Notes under the pieces: model-generated
What the model saw: only the letters and a program-made list of their open reading frames with translations
What the model was told of the DNA's origin: nothing
Databases searched by the model: none
Position numbers and translations under genes: made by a program
Part shown: positions 19,166 to 28,973 of the stretch, piece after piece
Position numbering within the stretch: the stretch's first letter is position 1
How the letters are laid out: the number at the start of each line of letters is the position of its first letter
NCBI RefSeq assembly: GCF_000368685.1
Contig: NZ_KB849628.1
Coordinates: forward strand, 636,442 to 700,441
DNA length: 64,000 nt
Direction: 5' to 3'
From: Acinetobacter baylyi DSM 14961 = CIP 107474
GTDB lineage: Bacteria > Pseudomonadota > Gammaproteobacteria > Pseudomonadales > Moraxellaceae

Positions 19166-19600
19166 TCAAGTGAACGATTTCGCTAATTTTGAAAAGCCTA
19201 GTGTAATCGCTGCCTTGAGTTGTGCAAGAATTAATTTGCTTACAAATGGAATTTTTGCTTTGAGCTCAATGGTATAAATCACTAACGTCTTATTCGGTGC
19301 TAATTCTTCAAATTCAATTCGTCCAATATGATGCTTAATTAAAGGATTTTTAATCAGTTTATATTCAATTTTCTTATTTTCTTCGAGTAAGGTAATTTCT
19401 TCTTGAATTGGTTTAATTGGCCCGAATCCCATCCGACGAATTGAACCTAAACCATCTGGTCGTTCTGGATCGGCAGAATCTTTCACACGAACAACTTGTA
19501 TAGGCGCAAAAGCCTGATTATAGGTTGCGTGCTTTGAAAGTAAATCAAATACCTGATCAACTGGTGCATTAAATTCTTGTTTTACTATGATTGCATTCAT
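19166..19600 (-). CDS. SRPBCC (START-like) superfamily protein
   Basis: 144 residues. The predicted fold is the helix-grip, hydrophobic-cavity domain of polyketide-cyclase/START-like proteins: an N-terminal strand ([21 protein letters not shown]), a long beta sheet, and a C-terminal helix (about 120-140). Members bind lipids or other hydrophobic ligands; no catalytic residues or specific role can be assigned. It ends 10 bp before cmk and could share its transcript. The upstream tadA gene is 101 bp away. Confidence 0.75.
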   Translation of the reverse strand: MNAIIVKQEFNAPVDQVFDLLSKHATYNQAFAPIQVVRVKDSADPERPDGLGSIRRMGFGPIKPIQEEITLLEENKKIEYKLIKNPLIKHHIGRIEFEELAPNKTLVIYTIELKAKIPFVSKLILAQLKAAITLGFSKLAKSFT

Positions 19601-19701
19601 CTTGTCACCTTATTGACAATAAATATTGTCAGCACAAATTAATAGATTTAATGATCTCAAGCAAGGTAAAAACAGCCTTAAATAAATGTCAGTGGAGCAA
19701 A

Positions 19702-20226
19702 TCAAGTCTGCGGATTTTCAGAAGTCGCAATGTATTGTTGTCTGAGCTCACGTTTTTGTTCACGACGTTTTCTAAAAAAGTCGCTGAGCTGTTTAGAACA
19801 TTGTGCCTGCATACACCCGTGTTCAATTAAAAATTTATGATTGTAATATCCCATATTCAATAATTGCCTTGCGCTTACTAAAGAGCCCGCCTTAGGCTCT
19901 GTTGTTGCAAAAACAACACGATGAATGCGTGCATGGACCAAGGCACCTACACACATGGTACATGGCTCTAAGGTAACATATAAGGTTGCATCTTCAGGTA
20001 AACGATAATTCTTAACAGATTCACAAGCCATACGAATTGCACGAATTTCTGCATGAGCTGTAGGATCATTCAGGGTAATTGGCGCATTATAGCCAGAACC
20101 AATAACTTTGTTTTGACTCACAATTACAGCCCCTACAGGAACTTCGTTGTGTTCGGCTGCGCGTACAGCTTGCTCGTAAGCAAGCTGCATCCAGTATTCA
20201 TCATTAAAAGTGTCGGAGAGACTCAT
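19702..20226 (-). CDS. tadA: tRNA-specific adenosine deaminase
   Basis: Deaminates A34 of tRNA-Arg(ACG) to inosine. 174 residues with the zinc-dependent deaminase motifs: HAE at 58-60 (zinc ligand and proton shuttle) and PCTMC at 88-92 (the other two zinc ligands). The C-terminal FFRKRREQKREL helix is typical of TadA and contacts tRNA. It starts 5 bp after the stop of the upstream enoyl-CoA hydratase-type gene, so ung, that gene and tadA appear to be one transcript. Confidence 0.95.
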   Translation of the reverse strand: MSLSDTFNDEYWMQLAYEQAVRAAEHNEVPVGAVIVSQNKVIGSGYNAPITLNDPTAHAEIRAIRMACESVKNYRLPEDATLYVTLEPCTMCVGALVHARIHRVVFATTEPKAGSLVSARQLLNMGYYNHKFLIEHGCMQAQCSKQLSDFFRKRREQKRELRQQYIATSENPQT

Positions 20227-20231
20227 TTGAA

Positions 20232-21353
20232 CTAAATGATACCATAGTGTTTTAACAAATCGTTCCAGCTTTGAATTGTAGTAACAGGAGGATTATCACC
20301 TAGAATACCTTTCAAACTTAAATCCTGAGTATCCTTCCACGCGGGAGATAAATCTTTATCTACCAAACGTGCACGAACACCTTCTACAAAATCAGGATGG
20401 CGAATCTTCCAGTCAGAAATTTGTGCCTCAAGTTTAAATACTTCCTCCCAGGCGTGTACCTTCTTACCCCATTGCCATAATAACCAGGTAATTGCGGCAG
20501 TACTTGGAGACCCTTTTTGTAGATTTTCACTTGCTTGTCTTAACCAGTCACTTCTCGCATCAATCAGACCAATAATGGATTGATAATCCTGCTCGAAATC
20601 GACCCCACGACATACACTATGAATGACGTCTAATGAGTTCTGTAAAGGTCCAGGCCCCACGGGACGATGCAAACTATTTAGCGTATCGTCAATTGCCCTA
20701 AAATCTCCAGCAGGATAATGACTCCAGTCAATGTTAACCACTTTATTAAGTACATTATCGCGCTGAGCATCACAGATATGCGTTGCCCAACCAATGATAT
20801 AAGCACCTGCCGCTGTCATAATTGAACCTGTCAGCCCTGTAAACAACCCAATTGGCCCACGGTCTGCAAGGAATCGGCTAGCGCCTACATCTGGATATAA
20901 GCCAATATTGATCTCAGGCATAGCAAGTCGCGAATAGGGTGTAACCAGCCTAAAAGGAGCCGCCATAAATAAGCCCAATCCGCCGCCCATTACATAACCC
21001 TCACCCCAAACCAGAATAGGTTTAGCGTAATTATGTAATAAAAGATCAAGTGCATATTCTTTTTCAAAAAAACGCTTGGCAGTATCTACTTCCTGATTAA
21101 TTACCAATTGTCTTAATTTACGAACATCTCCACCAGCACAAAATGCTTTTGGTGTGGTTGAATCAAACCAGATCGCTTTTACAGCATCATCTGTATGAAA
21201 TTCCTCAAATACTTGTAGCAGTGCAACGACAATTGATTCATCAAGTGCATGCAAAGACTTCGGGCGGTTAAGACGTATGATACGCCAGCCGTTTTTTGCC
21301 TCTTCTACAATTAGATCAGGATGATAACTTGTTACATTGGGAGAGTTAGTCAT
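20232..21353 (-). CDS. Enoyl-CoA hydratase/isomerase family protein, 3-hydroxyisobutyryl-CoA hydrolase-like
   Basis: 373 residues of the crotonase superfamily. The oxyanion-hole segment [10 protein letters not shown] (about 71-80) and the [16 protein letters not shown] motif (about 142-157) are those of the HIBYL-CoA hydrolase branch, longer than the roughly 260-residue simple hydratases. That branch releases 3-hydroxyisobutyrate in valine degradation, but no other valine genes are adjacent. The start is the ATG at 21351-21353, which overlaps the ung stop as ATGA; an upstream TTG is rejected. Coupling to ung and tadA is an operon of convenience, not an obvious pathway. Confidence 0.85.
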   Translation of the reverse strand: MTNSPNVTSYHPDLIVEEAKNGWRIIRLNRPKSLHALDESIVVALLQVFEEFHTDDAVKAIWFDSTTPKAFCAGGDVRKLRQLVINQEVDTAKRFFEKEYALDLLLHNYAKPILVWGEGYVMGGGLGLFMAAPFRLVTPYSRLAMPEINIGLYPDVGASRFLADRGPIGLFTGLTGSIMTAAGAYIIGWATHICDAQRDNVLNKVVNIDWSHYPAGDFRAIDDTLNSLHRPVGPGPLQNSLDVIHSVCRGVDFEQDYQSIIGLIDARSDWLRQASENLQKGSPSTAAITWLLWQWGKKVHAWEEVFKLEAQISDWKIRHPDFVEGVRARLVDKDLSPAWKDTQDLSLKGILGDNPPVTTIQSWNDLLKHYGII

Positions 21354-22063
21354 GCGTCCAGCTGCCAATCTATAGGCTCAATGCCATGTTGTTTCAGATA
21401 ATTATTTGTTTTGGAAAAAACTTTACAACCAAAAAAACCGCCACGATTTGCGGCTAATGGGGATGGATGTGCTGCTTTTAATACGAGATGTTTTTCACGA
21501 TCAATTCGTTGCCCTTTACGCTGTGCATAAGCACCCCACAGGATAAAAACCACATGCTCACGCTGTTCATTTAATACATCAATGATACTGTCTGTAAACT
21601 GCTCCCAACCACGCTTTTGATGCGAAGTTGGCTGCCCAGCTTCAACAGTCAATACACTGTTCAGCAACAAAACACCTTGATCTGCCCATTTGGTTAAATC
21701 ACCATGTTTGGGAACAGGTATTCCAAGATCTGTATTTAACTCATGAAAAATATTACGCAGCGATGGTGGTAATACAATTCCCTTTTGCACAGAAAAACTC
21801 AAGCCATTGGCCTGATTTGGGCCATGATAGGGATCTTGCCCCAGGATAACAACTTTAACAGCAGATAGTGGCGTGGTATTAAGTGCATTAAAAATTTGCT
21901 TACTGGGTGGATAAATGACTTTATCTTGATTTTTTTGTTCTATTAAAAACTGACGTAATTCATCCATACGCGAGCTGACTAAAAACTCCGCAAGAGAATG
22001 TTTCCAACTTTCATCCAATTGAACTTTACTGAGTTTATCGTGTTGTTGCTCAGTCAACTGCAT
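21350..22063 (-). CDS. ung: Uracil-DNA glycosylase (family 1)
   Basis: Removes uracil from DNA to start base-excision repair. 237 residues with the catalytic water-activating motif GQDPYHG (75-81, Asp77), the uracil-binding LLLNSVLTV segment (about 131-139), and the [12 protein letters not shown] minor-groove loop (about 200-211). Its stop codon overlaps the next start codon by four bases, so it is the first gene of a three-gene transcript with the crotonase-type gene and tadA. Confidence 0.97.
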   Translation of the reverse strand: MQLTEQQHDKLSKVQLDESWKHSLAEFLVSSRMDELRQFLIEQKNQDKVIYPPSKQIFNALNTTPLSAVKVVILGQDPYHGPNQANGLSFSVQKGIVLPPSLRNIFHELNTDLGIPVPKHGDLTKWADQGVLLLNSVLTVEAGQPTSHQKRGWEQFTDSIIDVLNEQREHVVFILWGAYAQRKGQRIDREKHLVLKAAHPSPLAANRGGFFGCKVFSKTNNYLKQHGIEPIDWQLDA

Positions 22064-22116
22064 TTTTTCATCCTAAACGCTTTTGGCCTATCTTAATAAT
22101 ATATTAAAATCATAGA

Positions 22117-22713
22117 TTAAATATGAACTTGCAATTCCACTTGCGGATTGGAGAACTTATCTCCTTGTCTTAACTTCTCATACATTTGGGAATCTGTCCA
22201 TTCCAATTGAACCTGATCAGAGAAGATAATGTCTTTTAAATCCAGTGTACCCATTTGCACATTTTGAATATCTTCTAAAAAGCTTTGGGCATAACCAGTG
22301 TCTGTCTCATGGACAATTACAGAGTAAACCTCGACATCTCCTTCCCCATTTTGGGTAATGGTCGAATGAAGAACCTGCTGCGCTAAAAAAAAGAAAATTC
22401 GAGAAAATTGTTCAGCCGATGGTGAAACAGGTAACGAAATCCAGCGCGCACTAAATGTTTTACATGCCTGAATATACTCTGGGTTGTCGTCTTGCCAGAA
22501 ACAAATTGCATGATCAAAGCTATCAAAGAGTTCCTTAATGACCCCCTTAAGCAAACCGAAGTCATACACCATTTGGCCATGATCGAGCCTATTGGCTTTA
22601 AGCAATAACTCAACCTTGTAGCTATGACCATGGATTGAACGCTTACAGCGGTCTGACGTGCAATTTCGCACGATATGGGCGTTTTCAAACTTAAATAACT
22701 TACGAATTAACAT
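22117..22713 (-). CDS. queD: 6-carboxytetrahydropterin synthase-like protein (QueD/PTPS family)
   Basis: Family role: converts 7,8-dihydroneopterin triphosphate to 6-carboxytetrahydropterin in queuosine synthesis. From the ATG at 22711-22713 the protein has 198 residues. The zinc histidines are visible (FENAHIV near 13; IHGH at 27-30) with a nearby cysteine (NCTSDRC, 17-23) and a downstream DHAICF. It is longer than the usual 120 residues, carrying about 70 extra C-terminal residues. A frame extended to 22758 adds 15 poorly conserved residues and is not used. No other queuosine genes are near. Confidence 0.8.
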   Translation of the reverse strand: MLIRKLFKFENAHIVRNCTSDRCKRSIHGHSYKVELLLKANRLDHGQMVYDFGLLKGVIKELFDSFDHAICFWQDDNPEYIQACKTFSARWISLPVSPSAEQFSRIFFFLAQQVLHSTITQNGEGDVEVYSVIVHETDTGYAQSFLEDIQNVQMGTLDLKDIIFSDQVQLEWTDSQMYEKLRQGDKFSNPQVELQVHI

Positions 22714-22871
22714 GCGTCCGATCAGGAATGGATAACAAGATCGAGTATTATAAAACAATTCTGTTGGCTTTACATTTATTTTAACGTTACTGACAATTAG
22801 CGAATCGTCTTATTTTGACCTGAAATATATCACTCAAATCATCATTACAAATGACCCGAGGTCACTCAAAT

Positions 22872-23840
22872 TTAATTTTGCGGAATATCAAATATAGGCG
22901 TCAAACTGCGTGAATACACGTAGACTTTTTTATTATTTCGCATCAAATCACTGGTAAACTGCCGCTTTCGTTCACTCAACACAACCTCAATGTATGCTTT
23001 AAAATAACTTGATTTCACATCTAAAAGCGTCGATATTTTGGTTTTGCTATCTTGATCTATATTTTTAAAAGCATCCAATGCCCACAATTCATCTACGCTT
23101 TTAAAATAACCCAGATTGGCCATTTTTTCTTTTAATGCGACTTGCACTGCATTAATGTCCAAATTTTTATCAATACTTGCGAGTAGTAATGCAGGAGCCG
23201 TATTAATATTAACCTTAGTTGTGGAGACCGAAGGTAATGCAGAAATATAAGGACGAATCAGATCAAATTTTTTGCCTTCAAAACCTCTTACTAAACGCAG
23301 TTCATCTACACTCTGAAACTTACTATTTGCAGCCAGATAAGGATGACTTAAGCCCTGATAATAGTTACTTTCTGCTCCCATTGCACCTGTAATCTGATCA
23401 TCTGGATCTTGCCAATCAATCACAGCCTGACTCAGTTCGGCAGGCAGCCCGACTCGTACCAGTAGTTGCTCAAACCATAATTGTGCTGCTGGATTCGGCG
23501 TACCATCTGCATTGACTAAATTATTGAGATTGAACTTCCCTGATTCATCTCGCAATGTACCAGATACAAAACCATCTTCGACTGGAAAAGGCGGCATCGG
23601 TTGGGCCCATGTTTCAGCAAGATGATCGACATCTGGACTATTTTCTGCATCCTGAATTAATAATTCTGAAAAAAAAGCCTCTGCACTTTTAGCATAGAGC
23701 AAAGACTGATTTTGACGCATTAAGTATCCTGTACTTTCTGCCGTGTTGCCCTGATGCTTCGCTATGGTCGCAGCCAAAATTGTAGCCAAAGCCACCATGA
23801 CCAATATTGTAATGAGGGCGACGCCTTTTTGTTGTTTCAT
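22872..23840 (-). CDS. gspK: Type II secretion minor pseudopilin GspK
   Basis: The tip pseudopilin of the type II secretion system, 322 residues. The N-terminus MKQQKG|VALITILVMVALAT has the prepilin-peptidase site after Gly6 and a hydrophobic helix. Position +5 is Thr instead of Glu, a known peculiarity of GspK. The large soluble domain has the GspK calcium/alpha-domain features (DESGKFNLNNL; DWQDPDD) and a helix-hairpin-helix-like VDELRLVRGF. It is the last of four genes gspH-I-J-K. Core T2SS genes (gspC-G, L, M) are not in the window; in Acinetobacter they are scattered. Confidence 0.9.
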   Translation of the reverse strand: MKQQKGVALITILVMVALATILAATIAKHQGNTAESTGYLMRQNQSLLYAKSAEAFFSELLIQDAENSPDVDHLAETWAQPMPPFPVEDGFVSGTLRDESGKFNLNNLVNADGTPNPAAQLWFEQLLVRVGLPAELSQAVIDWQDPDDQITGAMGAESNYYQGLSHPYLAANSKFQSVDELRLVRGFEGKKFDLIRPYISALPSVSTTKVNINTAPALLLASIDKNLDINAVQVALKEKMANLGYFKSVDELWALDAFKNIDQDSKTKISTLLDVKSSYFKAYIEVVLSERKRQFTSDLMRNNKKVYVYSRSLTPIFDIPQN

Positions 23841-23854
23841 ATCACGTCACCCTC

Positions 23855-24481
23855 TTAATTGTTCTGAACACCACTCAAAAACTGAGTATCCATCAGCGGG
23901 AAAATCCATTCATATTCTGTTCCCGCAATATTAAGATTAACTTTCAAACCTCTTGGCAAAATTCTTAGATTTTGAGACTGTGTAAGATCTATTTGTGGAT
24001 CTGGCCATTGAGTTGATAGCTGTGGATTAAGCACAGCAATTTGAAACTGATCTACATTTTTAAGTACAACACTAGATACGGGTTGCTCACTACTAACAAC
24101 ATTCAGGTTTTTATATTTGAGTCGATATACCACTTTTTCAGAAGCCACATAACGATATTCTATGCGTTCATAAGGTGCCAAACCCTCTTTGAGTGGATCG
24201 CTTACCCCACCCCTACTAAATTGCAATATATTTTCACTTAAACTCAATGCAGGCCTAAGCTGACCATTGATGTTTGCTGTATTCGGAATAATTTGCAAAC
24301 TATCACGAAGTAAAAGCTGATATGCATCCTGCAACTCAAATAATTGTTGTTCATATACCTGGTTACGGTCTTTAATTTTGATGAGATAGTCAAATATTTT
24401 CCATCCCAACGCAGAAAGTATTGCAAAAATTGCAATCGATACCAGCAGTTCAATCAATGTAAAACCTAGATGCCTTTTCAT
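23855..24481 (-). CDS. gspJ: Type II secretion minor pseudopilin GspJ
   Basis: 208 residues. The N-terminal methylation/cleavage motif MKRHLG|FTLIELLVSIAIFA has Glu at +5. The soluble domain has the GspJ-like pattern LQLLLRDSLQIIPN and ends in LDTQFLSGVQN-like sequence. It overlaps gspI by four bases at its start and lies 14 bp upstream of gspK. Together with GspH, I and K it forms the pseudopilus tip complex in the periplasm. Confidence 0.88.
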   Translation of the reverse strand: MKRHLGFTLIELLVSIAIFAILSALGWKIFDYLIKIKDRNQVYEQQLFELQDAYQLLLRDSLQIIPNTANINGQLRPALSLSENILQFSRGGVSDPLKEGLAPYERIEYRYVASEKVVYRLKYKNLNVVSSEQPVSSVVLKNVDQFQIAVLNPQLSTQWPDPQIDLTQSQNLRILPRGLKVNLNIAGTEYEWIFPLMDTQFLSGVQNN

Positions 24482-24864
24482 GAGGCATTCTCTTTTTGCG
24501 GATAATTAAAAAAAACCAGATTGGTAATTCCCGCTTCAACCTTATTTTGCTGGGTATCAAAAAGACTAACCTGTATTTCAATCCGTTGCACATTCGGGCT
24601 TATAGTTGATTCAGCACGCTTGTCAATCTGCCAAGTTTCACCTTGTGAAGTCACTTGTTTAGATTGCGTACCTTGCAACCATTCATGATTGATTTGCATT
24701 AATGAGGCTTCATTCATCGCAACAAATTGAGCTTTTGTTCTTAAAATTGCATTCGCTGTCGATTGGGTATATTGCATTCCAAGTTTCGTCAGTGCTACGG
24801 CAGCAGTTGCGAAAATGGCCAATGCCACCATCACCTCAAGCAAGGTAAATCCTTTAGCTTTCAT
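24478..24864 (-). CDS. gspI: Type II secretion minor pseudopilin GspI
   Basis: 128 residues. Class III signal MKAKG|FTLLEVMVALAIFA with Glu +5, and the GspI-typical NEASLMQINHEWLQG segment (about 50-64). It overlaps gspH upstream by 11 bases and gspJ downstream by four, so the four genes are translationally coupled. GspI nucleates the GspI-J-K tip complex. Confidence 0.88.
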   Translation of the reverse strand: MKAKGFTLLEVMVALAIFATAAVALTKLGMQYTQSTANAILRTKAQFVAMNEASLMQINHEWLQGTQSKQVTSQGETWQIDKRAESTISPNVQRIEIQVSLFDTQQNKVEAGITNLVFFNYPQKENAS

Positions 24865-25402
24865 TGATCTTACCTAAATGATCAACCTCAATAACATCAC
24901 CAATAGGCTGTTGATCATAATAAAACTGTATTCGAACTGGCCTTACCTCTCCATTACCATACCAGATCATTTTGGGGGCCTGATTTCCAATCAGATCTTG
25001 ATTGGTGGCGTTTTGATTCTCTTGGTCAAGCGACTCAACACTAAAGCCTACTGTACGTGGTAAATTACGTATCTGAAAATCCTGATATTTTTGCCACTTT
25101 TTCTTTTCATCTAAAATAGCATTCTGCGATTGGTCAAAATACTCAACCAGTTCATAACCAAATGGATTAACATTGGTTTCGGGATGGGTAATCAGTGCGA
25201 ATACTCTTCCTTGATCAATAGACTCCTTATTGATTTTTTGTAGATCAAGCAAAAAAAAGTCTCTACTTTGCATGGCTTTTCGCTTATCTACACCACTGAT
25301 ATTTAAAAAAATGAGTGATGCCAAAATACCTACAATCACAATGACAACCATCAACTCAACAAGCGTAAAGCCAGACTGACTGTATTGTGATTTTTTTTTC
25401 AT
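24854..25402 (-). CDS. gspH: Type II secretion minor pseudopilin GspH
   Basis: 182 residues. The N-terminal signal ends in SG|FTLVELMVVIVIVGILASL with Glu at +5. The soluble part is beta-rich with an EV D-H-LGKI ending typical of GspH/FimT-like C-termini. It is the first gene of the gspHIJK cluster; the TetR gene lies 12 bp upstream on the same strand, so the regulator may be cotranscribed with it. A FimT-type type IV pilus pseudopilin is an alternative, but the I-J-K neighbours favour secretion. Confidence 0.85.
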   Translation of the reverse strand: MKKKSQYSQSGFTLVELMVVIVIVGILASLIFLNISGVDKRKAMQSRDFFLLDLQKINKESIDQGRVFALITHPETNVNPFGYELVEYFDQSQNAILDEKKKWQKYQDFQIRNLPRTVGFSVESLDQENQNATNQDLIGNQAPKMIWYGNGEVRPVRIQFYYDQQPIGDVIEVDHLGKINES

Positions 25403-25414
25403 ATACCAATTGCT

Positions 25415-26029
25415 CTATACATATTGCTCATGCATATGTTTTGGAATGGCCAATGCCTGATCAATATAAGCGATACGCAAGGTATCTCTCGAACCCAGAT
25501 AGCGTTGATAAAAGCTTGAATTGAGGATTGCCGCAGCACCGTGGGTTAACGACCAAATTGCAGCAAGATAATCACGAACTGTCATTGTACTCTGAATTTC
25601 TTGCAGATATATTTCTGTCATATTAATGATTATTCTAAGACGCTGCTTGCGAACTTGATATAACTCCTGAAACAAATCATAAATTCCCTGACCAGTGGTC
25701 GATAAACGCTCTTCGATTTGGTGGAACATCACGGTACGTTCAGGATGATGTAAATGATGTAACATAAAAAAGGCCAAATGTTCTGGAAAGCTTTTTTGCT
25801 TATCTTGAATCATTTCTAGCAACATGCGCTCATTACGAACAATCAGCAACATGTAAAGTTCATCCTTACTCTGAAAATGTTTGTAGAGTGTTCCTTTAGC
25901 CAAATCAAGCTCAGCAGCCAGCGCATCAAGGGTCATACCCGCCTCTCCATTTTCCAGAAGAAGTTGTTCTGCCACTTCAAATATCAACGCTTCTCTCGCC
26001 CGAAACTGGGCTTGACGATCCATCTTCAC
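25415..26029 (-). CDS. TetR-family transcriptional regulator
   Basis: 204 residues. The N-terminal helix-turn-helix reads GMTLDALAAELDLAKGTLYKHFQSKDELY (seen in two parts at about 30-58), the TetR signature. The C-terminal ligand domain is unlike any I can assign. The start is either GTG at 26027-26029, with AGAGAG seven bases upstream, or ATG at 26021-26023; spacing favours GTG. It sits between tatD and gspH on the same strand. Its target is unknown. Confidence 0.9.
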   Translation of the reverse strand: MKMDRQAQFRAREALIFEVAEQLLLENGEAGMTLDALAAELDLAKGTLYKHFQSKDELYMLLIVRNERMLLEMIQDKQKSFPEHLAFFMLHHLHHPERTVMFHQIEERLSTTGQGIYDLFQELYQVRKQRLRIIINMTEIYLQEIQSTMTVRDYLAAIWSLTHGAAAILNSSFYQRYLGSRDTLRIAYIDQALAIPKHMHEQYV

Positions 26030-26062
26030 GTGATCACTCTCTTTATAATGATATTTTTAAAA

Positions 26063-26836
26063 CTATTTAGCAGCCAAAAGGTTGTCAAAATTTTGTCGTG
26101 TAATCAAAGCAATTTCTTCAAGCGGTTTACCGTATAAATCACTTAAAGCCTGAGCAACATAAGGTACATATTTGGGTTCATTCGATTTACCACGATACGG
26201 TACAGGTGCTAGATAAGGACTATCTGTTTCAATCAATACCCGTTCCAAAGGAACCTGTTTGGCGACATCACGTAAATCCTGTGCATTTTTAAAGGAAATA
26301 ATGCCAGAAAACGAAATATAATAGCCACAGTCAAGTGCAGCTTTTGCAGTTTCCCAATCCTCTGTGAAGCAGTGCAAAATACCATGTGTAGATGCTTCAG
26401 CCCGAATAATATCGATAGTATCGCGCTTAGCAGATCGGGTATGTACCACCACAGGCTTTTTCACGATCTTTGACGCTGCAATATGCCGTGCAAAGCAGGC
26501 TTTTTGTTCATCTACATATTCATCGCTATGATAATAATCTAGGCCTGTTTCACCCAGCGCCCAGACTTTATCTGACTGTGCCAACTCTACCAAAAACTCG
26601 GTTGTTGCACGTGCCATTGTTGCGGCATCTTCACATGGATGCACGCCTACACTATAACCAACATCGTCATGACGAGCAGAAATTTCGGCCAAAGCAATAT
26701 GATCATCCAGATTGACTGAAATGCTCATAAATTTTGATACACCAGCTTCACGAGCCTCTACCAGCGCCTGATCAAGATTACCCTGATAAGGTGTCAAATC
26801 AAGCATTGTCAAATGGCAATGTGTATCTACAAACAC
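26063..26836 (-). CDS. TatD-family metal-dependent hydrolase
   Basis: 257 residues, the usual length for TatD 3'-5' DNA exonuclease/deoxyribonuclease relatives. Metal ligands are visible: DTHCHL (4-9), E of ALGETGLDYYH (about 91-101), H of VVHTRSA (about 129-135), LHCFT (about 154-158), and ETDSPYLAP (about 203-211). It starts at GTG 26834-26836 with a GAGGAA ribosome-binding site. It is downstream of holB and pilZ, the well-known holB-pilZ-tatD order in Pseudomonas-like bacteria (YcfH locus). Confidence 0.92.
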   Translation of the reverse strand: MFVDTHCHLTMLDLTPYQGNLDQALVEAREAGVSKFMSISVNLDDHIALAEISARHDDVGYSVGVHPCEDAATMARATTEFLVELAQSDKVWALGETGLDYYHSDEYVDEQKACFARHIAASKIVKKPVVVHTRSAKRDTIDIIRAEASTHGILHCFTEDWETAKAALDCGYYISFSGIISFKNAQDLRDVAKQVPLERVLIETDSPYLAPVPYRGKSNEPKYVPYVAQALSDLYGKPLEEIALITRQNFDNLLAAK

Positions 26837-26853
26837 AGCTTATTTCCTCATAA

Positions 26854-27198
26854 TTACATGGTAAAGTTTGAACGGTCAGAGCTCATACTGCCTGCCAGAA
26901 TTTTTTCGGCTTCGGCCTTATAATAAGCTCCTCTTTCTCCCGAAAGCTGTATCGCAAAGCCCTGTGGTTTGATACCTGCCTGTTTACGGGAAATCCAGAT
27001 CACTCTACCTGTGAGTGGGATTTTCAATGTTTGATCTGGCAAAGTAGCCAGAACGAAAACTTCTTCGCCCAAGCTCACATTTTCTTTAGATGGTATAAAT
27101 AAGCCACCACCTTGTATAAAACTCATATAGCTGGCTTGCAGCGTCACGCGATCAGGAATATTGACATGAATCAGACCACCATTGATTCTTGAATCCAT
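26854..27198 (-). CDS. PilZ-domain protein
   Basis: 114 residues forming a single PilZ-like domain next to holB, as for Pseudomonas PilZ, which is required for type IV pilus assembly. The canonical c-di-GMP-binding RxxxR and D/NxSxxG motifs are degenerate (the fold segment reads ASYMSFIQGGGLFIP), so like P. aeruginosa PilZ it probably does not bind c-di-GMP. It starts two bases after the holB stop. Confidence 0.88.
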   Translation of the reverse strand: MDSRINGGLIHVNIPDRVTLQASYMSFIQGGGLFIPSKENVSLGEEVFVLATLPDQTLKIPLTGRVIWISRKQAGIKPQGFAIQLSGERGAYYKAEAEKILAGSMSSDRSNFTM

Positions 27199-27200
27199 GT

Positions 27201-28193
27201 TTATCCACCATCCACATTCATAAGTTTAATAAACAACTGATCCATTACAAGATTTGACTGCACATTTTGTTCAATCAACTGTTTGGCATGTTGTAAATCG
27301 GCATAGAAATCAAAAAGCACTTCCAATGTATAATTTGATGCTAAATCCTTTAAATCCAGATCAGTATTCTTACAGACCTGATCTAGCTTGACACAAATTA
27401 AATCACACAACAAGTATTCAAATAATGTCAACCATTCTGAAAAAACCAGCTCTTTTTGCCACTTTGATGAATAGAATAACGGCATATTTTTTTGATGTAC
27501 CAGCTTGATCCAGTCCATCAAAAATGCTTCACGTTTAGCAAACCAATCAGATTTGGCAACCTCAATCGCCTCAAGCGGCATATTATTGGTCAGATTAAGT
27601 AAAAGCTGTGCTTGCTCAGAAGGTAGATTGTCAAGGTGCTGCTGTAGATAGTCATGTGCCTGAACAGTAGAAACCCGATCCAGAGAGAAGTGCTGTAAAC
27701 GACTACGAATCGTGGCAGGAAGTTTTAAATAGTGGTCTGCCAGCAACACAATCAAAATACGCTCGCCTGGCTCTTCAAGAGTTTTCAACAGTGCATTAGA
27801 TGAAGCGATGTTTAGTGCTTCTGCGGGTTCAATCACAATGACACGCCAACCATCTACCGTTTGCTGCACAAAAGGTAGAAGTTCACGTATTTTTTCTATC
27901 TTGATTTTGGCATTTTGCTTTTTATTGTCTTCATCTGTAGTGATATGCACATAATTGGGATGTGTATCCGACTTAAGCCACTGACAACTTACACACTCAC
28001 CACATGCACCCTCTGGTTTTTTATGGGTACACAGCACCCACGCCAGAAAATGCTGTGTGAAAGCATCTTTACCGCAACCCTTCTTTCCATAAAATAAAAG
28101 CCCATGCCCCACTTGCGGGAAACGGCGGGTAAGCGTTGTCCAGACATTTTCCTGCCATGGATACACCAGATTTTCTTGTTTATTCAAACTCAC
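27201..28193 (-). CDS. holB: DNA polymerase III delta' subunit
   Basis: Clamp-loader subunit, 330 residues. The degenerate P-loop is GKKGCGKDAF (about 36-45) and a zinc-binding cysteine cluster follows (CTHKKPEGACGECVSCQW, about 57-74). The sensor/arginine-type region includes SNALLKTLEEPGERILIVL (about 130-148). There is no ATG; the longest frame opens with TTG-GTG and I take the GTG at 28191-28193. It lies seven bases downstream of kdsB and two bases before pilZ. Confidence 0.92.
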   Translation of the reverse strand: MSLNKQENLVYPWQENVWTTLTRRFPQVGHGLLFYGKKGCGKDAFTQHFLAWVLCTHKKPEGACGECVSCQWLKSDTHPNYVHITTDEDNKKQNAKIKIEKIRELLPFVQQTVDGWRVIVIEPAEALNIASSNALLKTLEEPGERILIVLLADHYLKLPATIRSRLQHFSLDRVSTVQAHDYLQQHLDNLPSEQAQLLLNLTNNMPLEAIEVAKSDWFAKREAFLMDWIKLVHQKNMPLFYSSKWQKELVFSEWLTLFEYLLCDLICVKLDQVCKNTDLDLKDLASNYTLEVLFDFYADLQHAKQLIEQNVQSNLVMDQLFIKLMNVDGG

Positions 28194-28202
28194 CAATCCA
28201 TC

Positions 28203-28964
28203 TTATTCAAAATAAGAACGAGGCAAAGCATTCAAACGCTCTAAATCGGCTGGCGTATCGACACCTGGCGGTAAATTGACCTCAGCCAATGCAATTGCAA
28301 TCCGATGACCATTTTCCAGAACCCGAAGCTGCTCAAGACTTTCCAGTTTTTCTAAAACACCTTGCTGCCAAGCCACATACTCTTGCAACAGGCCAACTCG
28401 ATATGCATATAGACCTAAATGCCGATAAGCATGCTCGAAACGTGATGACTGTTGTGTTTGAGCAGCATCTCGATCATATGGAATCGTTGCACGGCTAAAA
28501 TATAATGCTTCCTGATATTGGGACATGACGACTTTTACAATACTATCACGCTGAAATTCGTCTAGCGTATGGATCGGTTCACATAATGTCGACATCGAAC
28601 AATTTGGTTTTGCAACCAGCAACTCTGCTACCTGCTGAACCAACGTTGCTGGCAATAAAGGCTCGTCACCTTGCACATTGACAATAATATCATCTTCAGA
28701 CCAGCCCTTTAATCGAGCCACTTCACTCAAACGATCTGTGCCTGAGGGATGGTCTGGACTCGTCAGCACCACATCAACACCTTCTGCCTGACACAGCTGC
28801 ATGATTCGCTCATTGTCTGTTGCCACACACAAGTCATCAAAACCCTGCACTTTTTTTGCCTGATCGACAACACGTAAAATCATGGCGCGCCCATGAATTT
28901 CAAGTAAAGGTTTGCCTGGCAAGCGAGTGCTTGAAAAACGCGCCGGGATGACGATATGTTTCAT
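28203..28964 (-). CDS. kdsB: CMP-Kdo synthetase
   Basis: Activates 3-deoxy-manno-octulosonate with CTP for lipid A-core assembly; cytosolic. 253 residues with the nucleotide-binding [15 protein letters not shown] (about 5-19), the VQGDEPL motif (about 98-104) that holds the metal, and [13 protein letters not shown] near the C-terminus. It is in the operon msbA-lpxK-kdsB, with nine bases between lpxK and kdsB. Confidence 0.96.
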
Positions 28965-28973
28965 GATTAGTTC

